A stretch of DNA of 64,000 bases from Tetradesmus obliquus (lineage: Eukaryota > Chlorophyta > Chlorophyceae > Sphaeropleales > Scenedesmaceae), in NCBI GenBank assembly GCA_030272155.1, contig CP126193.1, forward strand, positions 1,736,001-1,800,000, written 5' to 3'. The notes below the pieces were generated by a model. The model was given only the letters and a program-made list of their open reading frames with translations. It ran no database searches and was not told the DNA's origin. This document shows, one piece after another, positions 44,487 through 55,913 of the stretch. Made by a program: the position numbers and the translations under genes. How positions within the stretch are numbered: the first letter of the stretch is position 1; the number at the start of each line of letters is the position of its first letter.

Positions 44487-47265
44487 ATGGCTCCTGCGCG
44501 GGGCCTGGCTGAGCTGCTGCTCGGCACGCAAGGGTCTCCAGACGTGCTGGCTGGATGGAGTGTCAAGGATCTCAGCAACAGCCAGCCCTCTTTCGCTGCA
44601 ACAGCAGCGGCCGTGGCAGCAGCGAGGCTTGCAGCAGCTGCAGCAGCAGACTATGTGCTAGTGCCCTCCAAAGCTGATGCAGTTGCAGCACCTGGCATAG
44701 GAGGTGCAGGCAAGGCACATTGGGGAGGGGGAGCATGCCCGCTAGGCTATGGCAGCAAGGCATCGCTGACAGGACTGAAGGTGCGCCAGTTGGCTCGCCA
44801 GGCGGGCCGGCAGCATGCAGCCAGCCTGCACAGTGCAGTGCTGCTGCTGCTGCTCACGGTTGTGCTCTGCGTGCTCTGGGTCTAGCACCGCTCATGGCTT
44901 TGCCCCTCACTTGTTTAGTCTTGCTTATACGTTGACAGTACGAACAGAGCATGAACTTTTGGTAGCGGCTGTCCGGCATCTACAGAAAACGTTCGCGGTG
45001 CACTGCCTAGCCTGGTGTGCCTCACTGTCTGCATCTAAGGCACTCTCCTGCCACCTTGGGACCCTCACGACACTAAACCAAACTGATGTGCAACACCCTG
45101 CTGCAGACCTACCCGCATGTGACTGTGCCCAGCACCTTGGGCCTGCTGTGCCCACCCAAGCTTATGTGGCTCTTCCTCAAGAAGTAAGCAGCAAAGCAGT
45201 AGCAGGCTGAGCAAGTATGCACGCTGCTGCAGCGCACATGTAGCAGCAGAATGAGCAGCAAAGCAGTAGCAGACCGAGCAGCACTGCAGCACACATGCCA
45301 GGCAGCGGCAACAGCATGCAGCTAGCCGCAGGCTGGACAGCACTGCATCGCAGCTGCAGTGGAAACATTGACCAGCAAGTGATGCTGCTGGCTGCGGCTA
45401 GCTGCTTGACGCATGCTGCTCTTGGCGGGTGCCAGTATTATCAACCATCAAGCTGCTGGCAGCCCGCACAGCACGGTTTGCAGCACGAGCAACATTAGTA
45501 ACACAGGTCCTCAGGCGAGCAACTGCACATGCATGTAGCACCCTTTGCATCGATACACATTCCAGGTGATGTGTTGCGCAGGAGCTGCTGCTCACTCTGC
45601 ACACGCACCCTTATGCTGCATTGCTGCCCTGCTGCTGCTGCTGCCGCTGCTGCTGCTTTCCCTGCCCTGCAGCACCGGGCTGGTGTTCCTGCTGCAGACC
45701 AACATGTGGCTGTACCAGGCGCTGGAGGCAGAGGAGGCGGCACTGCAGCAGGTGGGGTGCAATGCCGTGTGGCGCACTTGCTGTTCTCTGCCTCAGCCCT
45801 TCTGCCCGCCTTGTGGTGTGTTTTGCAGTGTGTTATGCTAGCCCTGTTGCACAGGACCTCACTGTTTGAGGTCGCTCACTTGATGGTGCTGGTGCGGCGC
45901 TGCAGCTAGCAGCAGTGCACGTGGCGGTACCAGCATGCGCAAGGAACAGAGACTAAACGTAGCACACTTGCTGTTGTCTGCCTCAGCCCCGCTGTACTCC
46001 TTGTGGTGCGGCACAAGCAACAGCGCACTGACCTCCAACGCTTTGAGCAGAAGTTGGTCAACGTAGCAAGCAGGCCTGGCTGAAATGCTCACCTACACAT
46101 GCCTGAGTTATACTTGCTTTGTTGTGATTTCATCACATGGGCCGGCATCTCCTGGTCTGGCTTTGTCTCAAGGTGCGATGCATTCACTGTAGAAATGCGT
46201 TTTATTTCAAATGGCACTGCAGGGCACGCAGGCGCAGCTGCCGCCGTACCCTGACGTGCTGGCGCAGCTGGTCAAGTCCTGCTGGAACAGCTGGCGCGAG
46301 CTGCTCACGGCGCTCACGCGCAGCGAGATCAAGCACGCCATCAGCCGGCGCGCCAGCGCACGCACGGCCTGGAAGGTGCTCAAAGACCCAAGGTGCGCGG
46401 AGGCAGCTGCAGCATGCAGCAGCACGCAGCAGCAGGCGGCGACGATAGCAGCAGCAGCAGCAGCATGTAGCCGATGGCAGGGTGGCCAGCGGTTGCATAC
46501 AGCATCCAATGGGCTTTTTTCGTGATGCGCATATCTTGAGGGTGATCTTGCTGTGGTGACACCCTAACAAGTCTTTGTCCGTTCCCTGCACTCGCCTGCG
46601 TGTTACCTGCTGCCTTCGCATGCAGGGAGAGCCTCACTCGCAAGGCACTCTTCTACGCCGACACCCCTTCCTGGCAGCTGCTGCCGCTGTACGTCAACAC
46701 CATGTTCCGCACGCAGCTGCCCATGTACGCGGCAGAGCTCATCGTGGCGTGTGTGTACGACGCAGTCGACGAGCTGCGGCGGCTGCTGGCGGGCCTGCCG
46801 CTGCCGCGCCAGCAGCAGCAGCACGCCGCAGCAGCAGCCAGCTTGGCAGCCGAGCGGCTAGTCGGTGCAGAATGCCTGCTGCAGCCTGAGGGAGGGCAGC
46901 TGAGGGGGCTAGGGCTGTTGCAGCTGCAGCTGCAGGAGCTAATCAGTGGTAGGGTGCAGATAGCGCCTGCTGAGTTGAGCATTGCAAGCAAGCGCTGGCT
47001 GCTGCGCGCCGCGAAGAATGTGCTGCGCGTGAGCAGCACGGCGGTGTGTGCAGCCGTGGGGTCTGGCGTGGCAGGTGCTGTGGCGCCTCGCGAGCGCGCA
47101 GGTGTGTGGGCGGTGCGCGGGCACATCTTGTCAGATCTGGTGTTTGCGAATCTGCTGATGCTGGCGCTTGATGGGGGCTTTGCGCTGGCGTTTGGGCCGG
47201 GGCCAGAGCACAAGGCGCAGCAGGAGCAGCAGCACCACCTGTCGCAGTATGGCTTGACAAGCTGA
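44487..47265 (+). CDS. Unrecognised protein with hydrophobic segments
   Basis: Five exons join in phase (44487-44780, 45107-45183, 45673-45751, 46223-46392, 46626-47265) to 419 residues. The N-terminal third is Ala-rich. Exons 2-3 encode TYPHVTVPSTLGLLCPP, LMWLFLKNTGLVFLLQTNMW and a Glu/Gln-rich end. Exon 4 gives a basic helical stretch (RSEIKHAISRRASARTAWKV). Exon 5 starts ESLTRKALFYADTPSWQLLP and contains FRTQLPMYAAELIVACVYDA and, near the end, GHILSDLVFANLLMLALDGG. I do not recognise a family. The conserved-looking exon texture and precise splice phases argue for a real gene; a mitochondrial or plastid membrane role is only a guess. Confidence 0.75.
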
Positions 47266-47299
47266 GCTGAGTAGCTAGATGGTTATCTTGTTTCAGTTG

Positions 47300-47304
47300 T
47301 GTAA
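47300..47304 (+). terminator. Candidate polyadenylation motif, membrane-protein gene
   Basis: TGTAA 35 bases after the stop codon at 47263-47265. Short and unproven. Confidence 0.4.
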
Positions 47305-47749
47305 GGACGGATTTCGTTGTGTTTGCATGGCCGGAAGCTTTTTTGTACATGTCTTGACCTTGGGATTGATCTGCATCGTTGCTTTGGCTGCTTTCAAAGT
47401 TGGTTGTGGCAGTGGCTGTGGAGCCTACTACGGATTGAACATGTTGGGCACTGGCTGGGAGTGGCCGGTCAGTGGCTGTGCATGCCAGCACTGCTGCGTC
47501 GATTACTCCATTGAGTACTAGTTACTGATTGCAGGCTGCTGTCTTGCCAAGACAGTGACAGCGGCTCACAATCACAGACAGTCAGCTGGCAACGTTATCA
47601 AAAGACGCAGCACTGCGGTTGCTGTTGGGGATTGTGCAACGTTCGACTAGAATTATTTCAGGCTCATGCTGGATATTGTGGAGTTGCAATGACAAGCCTG
47701 TCATGGTGGCAACTGCAAAGCCTAAACCAAAGCCTTGTAAATCACAATG

Positions 47750-47754
47750 TTACA
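47750..47754 (-). terminator. Candidate polyadenylation motif, sequon-rich protein gene A
   Basis: TTACA on the plus strand, that is TGTAA in sense, about 196 bases past the stop at 47950. Confidence 0.4.
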
Positions 47755-47769
47755 ACCACTGAGTGATCA

Positions 47770-47794
47770 CTCATGAGCAAGCTGTGCTCATGAG
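47770..47794. repeat. Perfect 10-bp inverted repeat (hairpin)
   Basis: CTCATGAGCA, a 5-base loop AGCTG, then TGCTCATGAG. It lies in the convergent region just before the TTACA motif on the minus strand. Confidence 0.9.
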
Positions 47795-47949
47795 CTAGCT
47801 GTGCTTGATGGCATGGTGCACTGGCACCGTCAAGGTAGATACCTACACATATGTGCCACATACTTGCTCACCCGGAGTCCGGGTTCTCTGCAGTAGTCAA
47901 CAACTTCCCATCTGTTGGCAACAGCTACGCAGCTGCAAGCGCAGCAGCA

Positions 47950-48875
47950 TCAAATCAAGTTGAACACCAACGCAACTGCCACACCAGCAAGGCCAACTGC
48001 TGCATGACGCGCACCGCGCACCGCCTTAGCACTTGAGGCCCAAGGGGGCTGTATCGGCTCAGGCTGCTGACCCCCATTAGCACCAGCACCAGCGCCACCT
48101 GTGGCTGGCAACAGGTTGGTGCTGTCCATGGTTCTGTTCACAAATGAAGCTACAGCTGTTGACGCATTTGCGGCCGCAGCTCGCGTAGCATTGATCGCGC
48201 CGCTTGTAATGTTGGTCACAGTGGCGATCAAACCACCGACACCGTTGCTGCTGGCATTCGTCGCTCCTTCAAATGCATTGCCCACAGAAGAGGTGATGCC
48301 GCCAGCAGCGTCCCGGGTGCGGTTGAATGCTCCTCCAACGTTTGCTCCGGCATTCTCCACAGCAGACACGGTGCTGTTGACTACGCCTGCCAATGTGCTT
48401 GCTGCATTCTGCACTGCGTTGGTGAGGGCGTCCAAGGGGTTCTGGCTAACAACAGGTCCTGTGCAGAACAGCAGGCAGCGACAACAGCTGTTTGAGCACC
48501 AAGCCAAGAGCGAGCGCGTGCCATGCGACTGCTCTAGCACTGGTGGGGTTGATCCTGCTATGCTTGCAGCATGCATGCTCCTATGCATGGCAGGCGCACG
48601 GAGCATCGGCATCATATGGGCAGGATGACCACACCCTGCCGCACGCTACATTTGATTGAGTACAACTCCAGGTGGGCAGCGTCTGTGCCAACAGTTTTTC
48701 GCCTGGAACGCCAGCAGAAAGCTTGCAGGCTGGGACCCATCCCCATCGTCATGCATCCAGATGTATGTATAGTACACGTAATCAGTCAAATGAAACAGCG
48801 TCTTGAGCATGTGTAAGGCCCACCTGTGGCCACCAAGGCGAGCAGTGCAGCGAGCAGTATCCCGGAACTCCTCAT
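47950..48875 (-). CDS. Secreted, sequon-rich repeat protein A (possible GPI anchor)
   Basis: Two exons (48875-48824, 48458-47950) give 186 residues. Exon 1 encodes a signal peptide, MRSSGILLAALLALVATG. The mature part is built from amphipathic Ala/Val/Asn repeats of roughly 11-residue spacing, with seven N-X-S/T sites (NST, NRT, NAS, NIT, NAT, NAS, NRT). A Gly/Pro-rich stretch follows, and the protein ends in a hydrophobic tail, AAVGLAGVAVALVFNLI, typical of a GPI-anchor signal. I do not recognise a named family. The neighbour at 49851-50824 is a clear paralog with the same exon layout. A heavily N-glycosylated surface or wall-associated protein is the natural inference. Confidence 0.85.
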
Positions 48876-49850
48876 CCTCCAGTTGAACGGCGGACTGTTC
48901 ATGTACGTGCGCGTGTTTGACCACGTGGGTTTATTTGCCAAGATAGTTTGTCTGTTCACAACCACGAGTCATACAGCCACTTCTGGTGCAGCGTAACACG
49001 ATTCTGGTGTTACCTCGGCCGGCGCGAGCAGTTGCGCACACATGCTGGGAAGCGCCCCGGGGCCCCGGCATGTGCACAGCAGGGAAAGCTGAGAAAATTT
49101 GCGACGTTCATTGTTTTCCCTGGCCCGTTCTTGATCTACAAGCAATGGTGATGCTGCGGTAAGCAGTGCAGCACACACTGCTGCAGCATAAACTCTGGAC
49201 CACTTGATCCATCACAACATGTCTGTGTTTGGTCGAGAAAAGGCATTAAAAAAATGAGGTGCAGCTACTATAGCACGTGGTATGCATGTTGCACAATATC
49301 TGTGCCAGGATGCTTAGCATGCAGTTGTGTCGGCGACAGCCCTTCAGAAACCCGGGTTTCACTGTGGGCCCACAGTGCCGCCTGAAACTGCCGCTGGCTG
49401 TTGCTGCAACCTACTCCACTATTTATCTTGAACACGTCCAAATTTCTTGAAAAATCATTCACCGCAGACTGCTTTCTTACATAGTTGCCGCACAATGTAC
49501 AACTGTTAACTGAAAACACGGCTGGCGCGCGTGTATGTGTCTACACTGCTATACACAAGTCACAGCAGACAAACTGCCCTCAGAACTGCGGTCATCCATC
49601 AGCAACTTACCCAATCAGTTGAAAGCAAAGGGCTGTACACACCTGCCAGCTGCAGCTGTGAACAACAGACGGCAACCACACAACAAAGCTCGCTGTCAAC
49701 AACATCAGCCTGCAGCTGCTGTTCCTGCCCACCTGGAGGGCACGCAGCAGAAACAGGATGCTTCTAGCAGCAGCTGCCGGGGGCAGGCGCATACCACTGC
49801 GCCGCATCTTGACACACATGCTTCCATACGATGGTCCGACCTGAAACACC
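48876..49850. other. Intergenic region between the two paralogs
   Basis: It holds the promoter of gene A and the 3' side of gene B. A minus-strand frame at 49607-49888 with a hydrophobic run (LMLLTASFVVWLPSVV) might be an alternative 3' exon of gene B, but I could not join it convincingly. Confidence 0.45.
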
Positions 49851-50824
49851 TCAGATGCCACCAGCTGGCTGCGCCAGCCTGGTCCCATTCACCACGCCGC
49901 CAAGGGTGGTGGAAATGTTTGTGCCAGCTGCGCGTGTGGCGTTGACTGCACCTCCAGTTACATTGTTCACTGTGCCAAGCACATCAGCAACGCCCTGAGC
50001 AGTTGCGTTCCTGGCGCCTGTTACAACTGCTCCTACGCCGTAGGTGATGTTTGCCGCAGTGTTCCGCGTGTTGTTGACTGCAACGGCGACTGTGTCGACA
50101 GCACTCCTGGTCCTGTTGACCACGCCGGCCACACTGTCTGCTGCGTTTTGGACTGCGTCTGTTAGCCCTGCAAATGGGTTTGGCTGGCTGACAGCACCTG
50201 CGACGCCATGGAGCGCAGCCGACAGCAGCAGCAGCTGGCGTTACACGTGACATGAAGTAACCTCATACACAGCAGCTGGTCGTATCCCCTTGAGCGAGCC
50301 ACACTCCTTGCCGCCCATGGCAATGTAGGTGGCAGCATAAGCTGATGCTGAAGCGGCTTCACAAACATAGTGGAGACAGGTGCCACTGCAGTGAATTAGT
50401 AAGCAAGCAGTGGGCAGCACACTATCCCTCCCTTCTCTCCCTCCATTCCAGAATAAGGACAATCACGTGCGTAACAGTTTGACAATGGACAGCAGCAAGC
50501 AATGAAAAGCTCGTGCTTGACACTTGTTTAGTGAATCGCTGCCCTATGCTGTGTCTTCTCACATGCCGCAAGCTGCAGCACTTAGTTAGGCTGAGCCATT
50601 CACAGTGTCAGCGAATGCAGTAATCAGCAGTAGGAAGTAGTGTACACTAGTCAGGCCGCCAATGGCAACCCCACATGCTGCATTTGGGGTCGATACCACA
50701 ATGCAAAGGAAGGCTGTCAAGCTTGCTGAGGCAGGCATGCAGCTTTAGGGTTCTGTTGTGTTAATTACTCGCCTGTGGCAACCAGTGCAAGCAATGCAGC
50801 AGACAGCAGCCATGAGTTCGCCAT
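49851..50824 (-). CDS. Secreted, sequon-rich repeat protein B (paralog of A)
   Basis: Two exons (50824-50773, 50197-49851) give 132 residues. The signal exon (MANSWLLSAALLALVATG) has the same length, 52 bases, and the same phase as in gene A. The second exon starts with the matching VSQPNPFAGLTDAVQNAA (A: VSQNPLDALTNAVQNAA). Eight N-X-S/T sites are spread over about 80 residues. Unlike A it ends soon after the repeats (LAQPAGGI) and lacks the Pro-rich stretch and hydrophobic tail, so it is either freely secreted or 3'-truncated. Its intron begins ACAG|GCGAGT, a GC-AG type, where A has ACAG|GTGGGC. Tandem duplication explains the pair. Confidence 0.8.
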
Positions 50825-52028
50825 CCTGCTGCAGCTAGTAGCTGACAGCTGTTGGTGGCCACAGTGCTGAGCACTAGTACAGCTGGGATGTTAACACGCC
50901 AGTGACAACGACTAGAAAGAGATATCCACTTGGGCAAGACAGCAATGGAACAAGTAGAAGCGATTTCACAGCATCACGAGGTTGTCACCCGCTCACACAA
51001 CGACGCCGGCAGTTGTGTAAGCGCACGAGTTAGGGAACGGGTCGAGTCGCGACTGCGCATTCCTAACGTACAGAACTTAGACATGATTTTCCTTTATTTT
51101 GATTTGGCACGCCTCGGCTGTAGCCTGCAAGCAGCACCAGGGCGATTGATTGGTTGCAAGAAAGGATCCAATGTTGCGTTACAGCCCTGCCCCGCGAAGG
51201 GCTAGACAGCCGGCGGTTATCGTGGTCAAAGTAACAATCCCCTCAATTCATATGCTCCGTACGAGATGCTTCAACCACCATGACAGCACTGTAGTCACAC
51301 CAGCTCGGTTGCTGCAGTCCACTTCAGACGCACCTGCAGCTGCCCTCAACACCTTCCGCCAGTGCACAGGGTAGATTTGGGCAGCTAACAGTCAATTGCT
51401 ACTGGGTTTGTCGAAATCTTGGAGCTGACAGTTGCCGCCGGCTCTGCAGGACACCACGGAGGCAGCCAGGGCAGCGGCTTCGCCAGTCATCAGCGCAACC
51501 AAAGTTCCTGCTCAGCACTGGTGCTGTCTAGCTGCCAGTTGCCGTTCTTCACCTTGCTTGATTCCCAGCTGCACTGGAGTAATTACCCCTGTAACGGATG
51601 TTACTGATGATGGCAAAAGGTAAACAGTTGTCACTCGTGCTGCTGGGGCTCTGGTAAAGGAAGGGGCTGAGGTTGAAGCTGCCAGCTTTCAGTCGCAAGG
51701 CATATGGCGCACACATAACTGCTAAAGATGCTTGTGTGATTGCCAGATGTCACGTCTTGTCGTTTTGACTCTACCTGGACAGTTTTTGCCTTTACACGAG
51801 CAGTGCTTGAGCGTGCGCAGGCAAGTTGCTTGGCTAGCCGCAACACACCACTGGCCATGGGCACTGCTGGCTAGGGTTTTTGTGTGCCTGACATGACAAC
51901 TCATCAAGTTTATCGTTTAAACGATATGATTTGTAATGCATGAAGCTGTATTGGTTAACCTGGTGTCTTTTCACAGTGCAAGCTCAGCCAGCAACTGTGC
52001 AAAGGCAAGGCTGCTGCCAACCTTGACC
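50825..52028. other. Intergenic region upstream of the PELP1/RIX1 gene
   Basis: This lies between divergent genes. Frames at 50930-51205 and 51419-51623 have no clear start or partner. A perfect 14-bp palindrome (ATCGTTTAAACGAT) is at 51912-51925, about 105 bases before the PELP1/RIX1 start codon. Confidence 0.5.
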
Positions 52029-52285
52029 ATGGGGGATGCTGACGTAACCGCCAGCCTGCATTCAGTAAACGGTCTCGTCACAAAAATTGAGAAAAACGAA
52101 CTCAGCGTGAGCTTTGTACGCCACGCCTGCTCTGCACTCCAGTCTCGCCCGGTTTTCGCGGTGACTGCGGGTGCTGGGAACTCCCAGCAACTTCAGCAGC
52201 AGCAAACAGCGGCCGATGCTTGCAACAGACTACTGGATGCCGTCGGGCGACAGATAGCCAGGGGAGCGGTGAGTGTCGGAATGAC

Positions 52286-52318
<33 letters not shown>

Positions 52319-55188
52319 GCAGTCACACAACATTTTGCATGCTGCACGGCTACGACACGTTTGTTGAGAAAGGAATGCAACTTACAAGCCTGTGCTGCTT
52401 GCATGCCTGGCTTCTGCATTGCTGAAGTCTGGTGGGTGGCTTGTAACCTCCTCTTTGCATGTCCGTCCTGCAGCTGCCACAGCAGTCACTGGCAACGCAG
52501 CTGCTTGCAGCGTGCATCCAGGCGTGCGACTCCGTCAACCTCTTAAGCAGAGCAGTGGGATGGGGCCAGCAGCTGACAGAAGCCATCCGGCGCTCTGGAG
52601 CAGCAGCAGCAGCCGCAGCAGCAGCAGCCGCAGAAGACCAAGCGTCAGCAGTGCTGCCTGCAGGTGCTGCTGACCTTGCGCAGGCAGCATGTGTTGCTGC
52701 TGCAGTGCTGTTTGGACGCTTGCAGCCGCACATTGAGCTGCCAGGGGTGCGCAGGGAGGCCACTAGCATTGTGCCAAAGCTGCTGCCGCAGCTGCTATCT
52801 CTGCTCCAAAATGCGCAGTACCTCCCAAGCAGCTGCCAGGTCGCAGCACTGCAGCTGCTAGCAGCACTGCTCCGCTGCGTGCCAGCCGCACTGCGGTCCA
52901 CAGCTGCAGCAGCAGAGCGCGCGCTGCAGCAGCTGGCTCTTGCAGCTGCAGGCAGCACAGGTGGCAGCAACATGCAGCCAGCAGCAGCTGCTGCTGCTGC
53001 AGCACAGCAGGTGCTTGCACAGGCGGCAGTGTGTGCTGCGCTGCTGCCGGCAGCTCCTGGCGATGCAGCAAGCTGGAGTGACACGGCTAGGAGGCTATTG
53101 TGCAGCAGCCATGATGTGCTGGATTACTTACTGATGGGGCTGGAAGGCAGGCCAGCAGACCCACAGTACAGGGCCTACCTCGCCCCTACAGCAGACAGCC
53201 AGCCAAGCCAGCAGCAAGGAGGCACAGCAGCAGCAGCAGCAGCAGTGGGGTGGTTGCCAAGCCTGCCGTGGCAGCAGCAGCAGGGGCAAGCAGGCCAGCC
53301 AGCAGCAGCACGGCGGCAGACCATTCCAGCAAAGGTGCTGCTGGGCTTGTGCATCAGTGCACTGCAGGAGCTGCTGCGGCAGCCGTTTGCTGCTGCTGTG
53401 CCAGTGCCGGGCTACTGCCTGGCGCTGCTGGCTGCACGGCTGCTGCAGTTTGATGCTGCGGCGGCAGTGTCAGCAGGTGCTGTCGCAGGCAGCAGCACAA
53501 TGTACCAGGAGCTCTTAACGCTGCAGCCTTCACTGCAGGCAGCAGGATGGAGGCTGCTATCCCTAGTAGTGGATGCATCAGGGCAGCAGCTGCAGCTACA
53601 GGGTATATTGATGCGGCTGACGCGCCAGGGCTTGCGGCTGGTGCAGCTGTCTGGTGCAGCAGCGCTGCAGGCGCGGCCTGCTGCTGTGCGCTGCTGCATG
53701 TACAGCACCGCGCAGCGGCTGCTGCAGGCTGCAGGGCTGGCAGGAGTGCGGGGCCTAGCAGCAGAGGCAATGGGCTGTGTGGTTTTGGAGCTGTATGGCG
53801 CAGCAGCTGCAGCAGGTGTTACTGCGGCGGCCGGCGGGCTGGGTGGCAAGCAGCAGCAGCGGCCAGCCAAGCGCCCCAGGACAGCCGGCAGCAACAGCCT
53901 GGAGCAGTTTGATGCTGCTGCGAGCGTGGCAGCAGCAGCGGCAGCCGGGGATGAGGCCAGCAGGCTGGCGGCAGCAGCAGCAGCGACTCCGGCTGACCTG
54001 GCGGCGCAGGAGGGGGCGCTGCTGCTGCTGCGGTCGCTGCTGGAGGCGGGCGGGCAGCTACTGCCTGCTGAGGTGCGTGCGCATGCGGACGCTGTTGCGT
54101 TCCATGCAGCGCAAACGTCAGCTGCGGCTGCGCTGCGCGTGCAGCAGGCGGCCGTGGCACCTGGGGCAGGCGGAGTAAGTGCGCTGGCTTCGCTGCAGGT
54201 TGCTGCATACCAGGCGCTGCTTGCGTCAGTGCTGGTGCCCAGCAGCCACAGGCCACCTTTCCTGGGGCAGGCACTGCTGCTGTACAGGCAGGGCAGGAGC
54301 AGCAGCAGCCCCGCACTGGCAGCTGTGTGCCAGGCAGCTGCCCTGCAGTGTGAGGTGCTGCTGCACCCGCGCGCAGCTGCAATCAGCAGTGTGAGGCAGT
54401 ATGATGGCATGCAGGCGGTACAGCCGCTGGCCAAACCCCGCATGTGGAGCGCAGTGGATGCAGCGCTGGGTCAGGCAGCCCTGCCAAGTGCTCCGGGTGC
54501 TGGTGCCACAGATGGTGCGGGCAATATTGAGGGCGTGAAGGGTGCGAAGCAGCAGCAGGTGGTCCAGGAGCGGGCGGCGGTGCCAGCAGGGGCTGCTGGT
54601 GCTGGCAGCAGCGCAGCAGCAGCTGCTGCTGGAGCAGCCAACGGTGTGGTGGTGATCGGCTACCCAGTGCATGCGCCTGTACAGCAGCAGCAGCAGCAGC
54701 CACAGGTACAAGGCCCACCAGCAACTCTGATGCAGCAACCACTCCAGCTGCAGCTGGGCCAGCAGCAGCAGCAGGGGCTAGCGCCAGCAGTAGTGGCAGG
54801 TGATGACTCGCTTGCAACAGCAACAGCGGCAGCGGGCGTAAGCACAGCCATGGACATAGACATGCAGCAGCCTGCTCAGCGGCAGCGACAGCAGGCAGCA
54901 GAGCAAGCAACACCACAGCAGCAGCTGCAGCTGCCTGGCCATGATAAGCAGCAGCCTGGGCATGATGCAAGCAAAGTGGCAGGAGCTACCACTGTCGCTG
55001 GCAGCACAGGCGGCGGTAGCAGCGCTGCAGGAAAGGGGCTGCTGGGCAACTTAGGCCCGCTTCCTGTGGCAGCAGCAGCGTTTGATGCTGAGAGCTCAGA
55101 CTCTGAGGGCCCACTGCCCGACATTGATTCAGGTGCCAGCAGCAGCAGTGAGTCAGGAGAGGAGGAGGCAGATGAGCAGCAGAGCTGA
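52029..55188 (+). CDS. PELP1/RIX1 homolog, pre-60S ribosome assembly factor
   Basis: RIX1/PELP1 forms a nucleolar complex with IPI1/TEX10 and IPI3/WDR18 that matures pre-60S particles. Two exons (52029-52268 and 52474-55188) give 984 residues. The N-terminal half is an all-helical repeat region like the RIX1 domain (SFVRHACSALQSRPVF, VRREATSIVPKLLPQLLSLL, SCQVAALQLLAALLRCVP, IPAKVLLGLCISALQELL, WRLLSLVVDASGQQLQLQ). A basic motif AKRPRT could be a nuclear signal. The C-terminal part is Gln/Ala-rich and ends in an acidic Ser/Glu tail (SESGEEEADEQQS), as in PELP1. The ATG at 52029 sits in ACCATGG; an in-frame ATG at 51936 is possible. The assignment rests on domain texture and overall architecture. 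Confidence 0.8.
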
Positions 55189-55913
55189 TCGGCCTCGTGA
55201 GAAGTAGGTGTGTGGGAAAGACAGCGTCCCAGGGGGTTGCATGGCGAATGACTCACGTTCACCGGTGATTCATCGGCGAACCATGCTAGGGTTGTCATTC
55301 CAGGGTTTTAAAGTAACATCTCCAAGGTGCCTCGACGGGTTCAAAAGCCGCGACGGCGCCCTCTTCAGCATATCTTTTTAACCTAGACACAACACATTAG
55401 TTCATTGTTCTGGCTGTGTTGAGCATTTCTTCGTCGTCAGGGTCAACCGTGAAGCCGTTGTTGCCCTAACTGCGTTGACAATCACAGTCAGCTGCTACGC
55501 GCCTTTCCTTTCACTCGTGATCTCTTGGCCGCTACTCGTGATCCCTTAGCTTTGCCCGTGATCGCCTGGTTGTACAGACCGTACTGATAGCTGATAGTCC
55601 GCTGCAGCTCGCACGCGTCAGGTTGTCCTAATACATTAGCATTCATTCAAGTAAAGAAGGTGCGCAGCTGTGCTTCTGCGTCGCTATGAGCCACGCACCA
55701 GCCACCACCTTGGCGCGAAGAGTTTTCAAAGATGCAGCTGCCAGACGGCGCATGGAGCATGCAGACATGCGAAATTGGGATTATCATTCGCACAACTGAC
55801 ACTTACGCTCCCTGTTGAACGCAGGTTCACGGCCGCAACCAAGTTCTTGTTCTACCTGACAGCAGCAGGCTGCACCTACCCGCCGGACCAGACAACCCAC
55901 GATCGTGAACAGC
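55189..55913. other. Intergenic: PELP1/RIX1 3' UTR and VHL-like promoter
   Basis: No gene is seen. It contains three direct repeats around CGTGATC (listed separately). Confidence 0.5.
55513..55568 (+). repeat. Three 21-bp-spaced CGTGATC direct repeats
   Basis: ACTCGTGATCTCTTGG, ACTCGTGATCCCTTAG and CCCGTGATCGCCTGG start at 55513, 55534 and 55555, exactly 21 bases apart (two helical turns). They lie 350-400 bases upstream of the VHL-like start codon, so may bind a regulator. Confidence 0.75.

Larger units (their letters stand above)
47266..47949. other. Convergent intergenic region
   Basis: The plus-strand gene ends at 47265 and the minus-strand gene at 47950, so this holds two facing 3' UTRs. 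It contains a TGTAA (47300), a TTACA (47750) and a hairpin (47770-47794). No gene is seen. Confidence 0.55.

Noticed and set aside
52350-54443. Long minus-strand open frames opposite the PELP1/RIX1 gene (up to 343 codons)
   Set aside because: They are shadows caused by CAG/GCA-rich coding sequence, which leaves several frames open; composition is Ser/Ala/Cys-rich with no domain, while the plus frame has the RIX1-like helical pattern.
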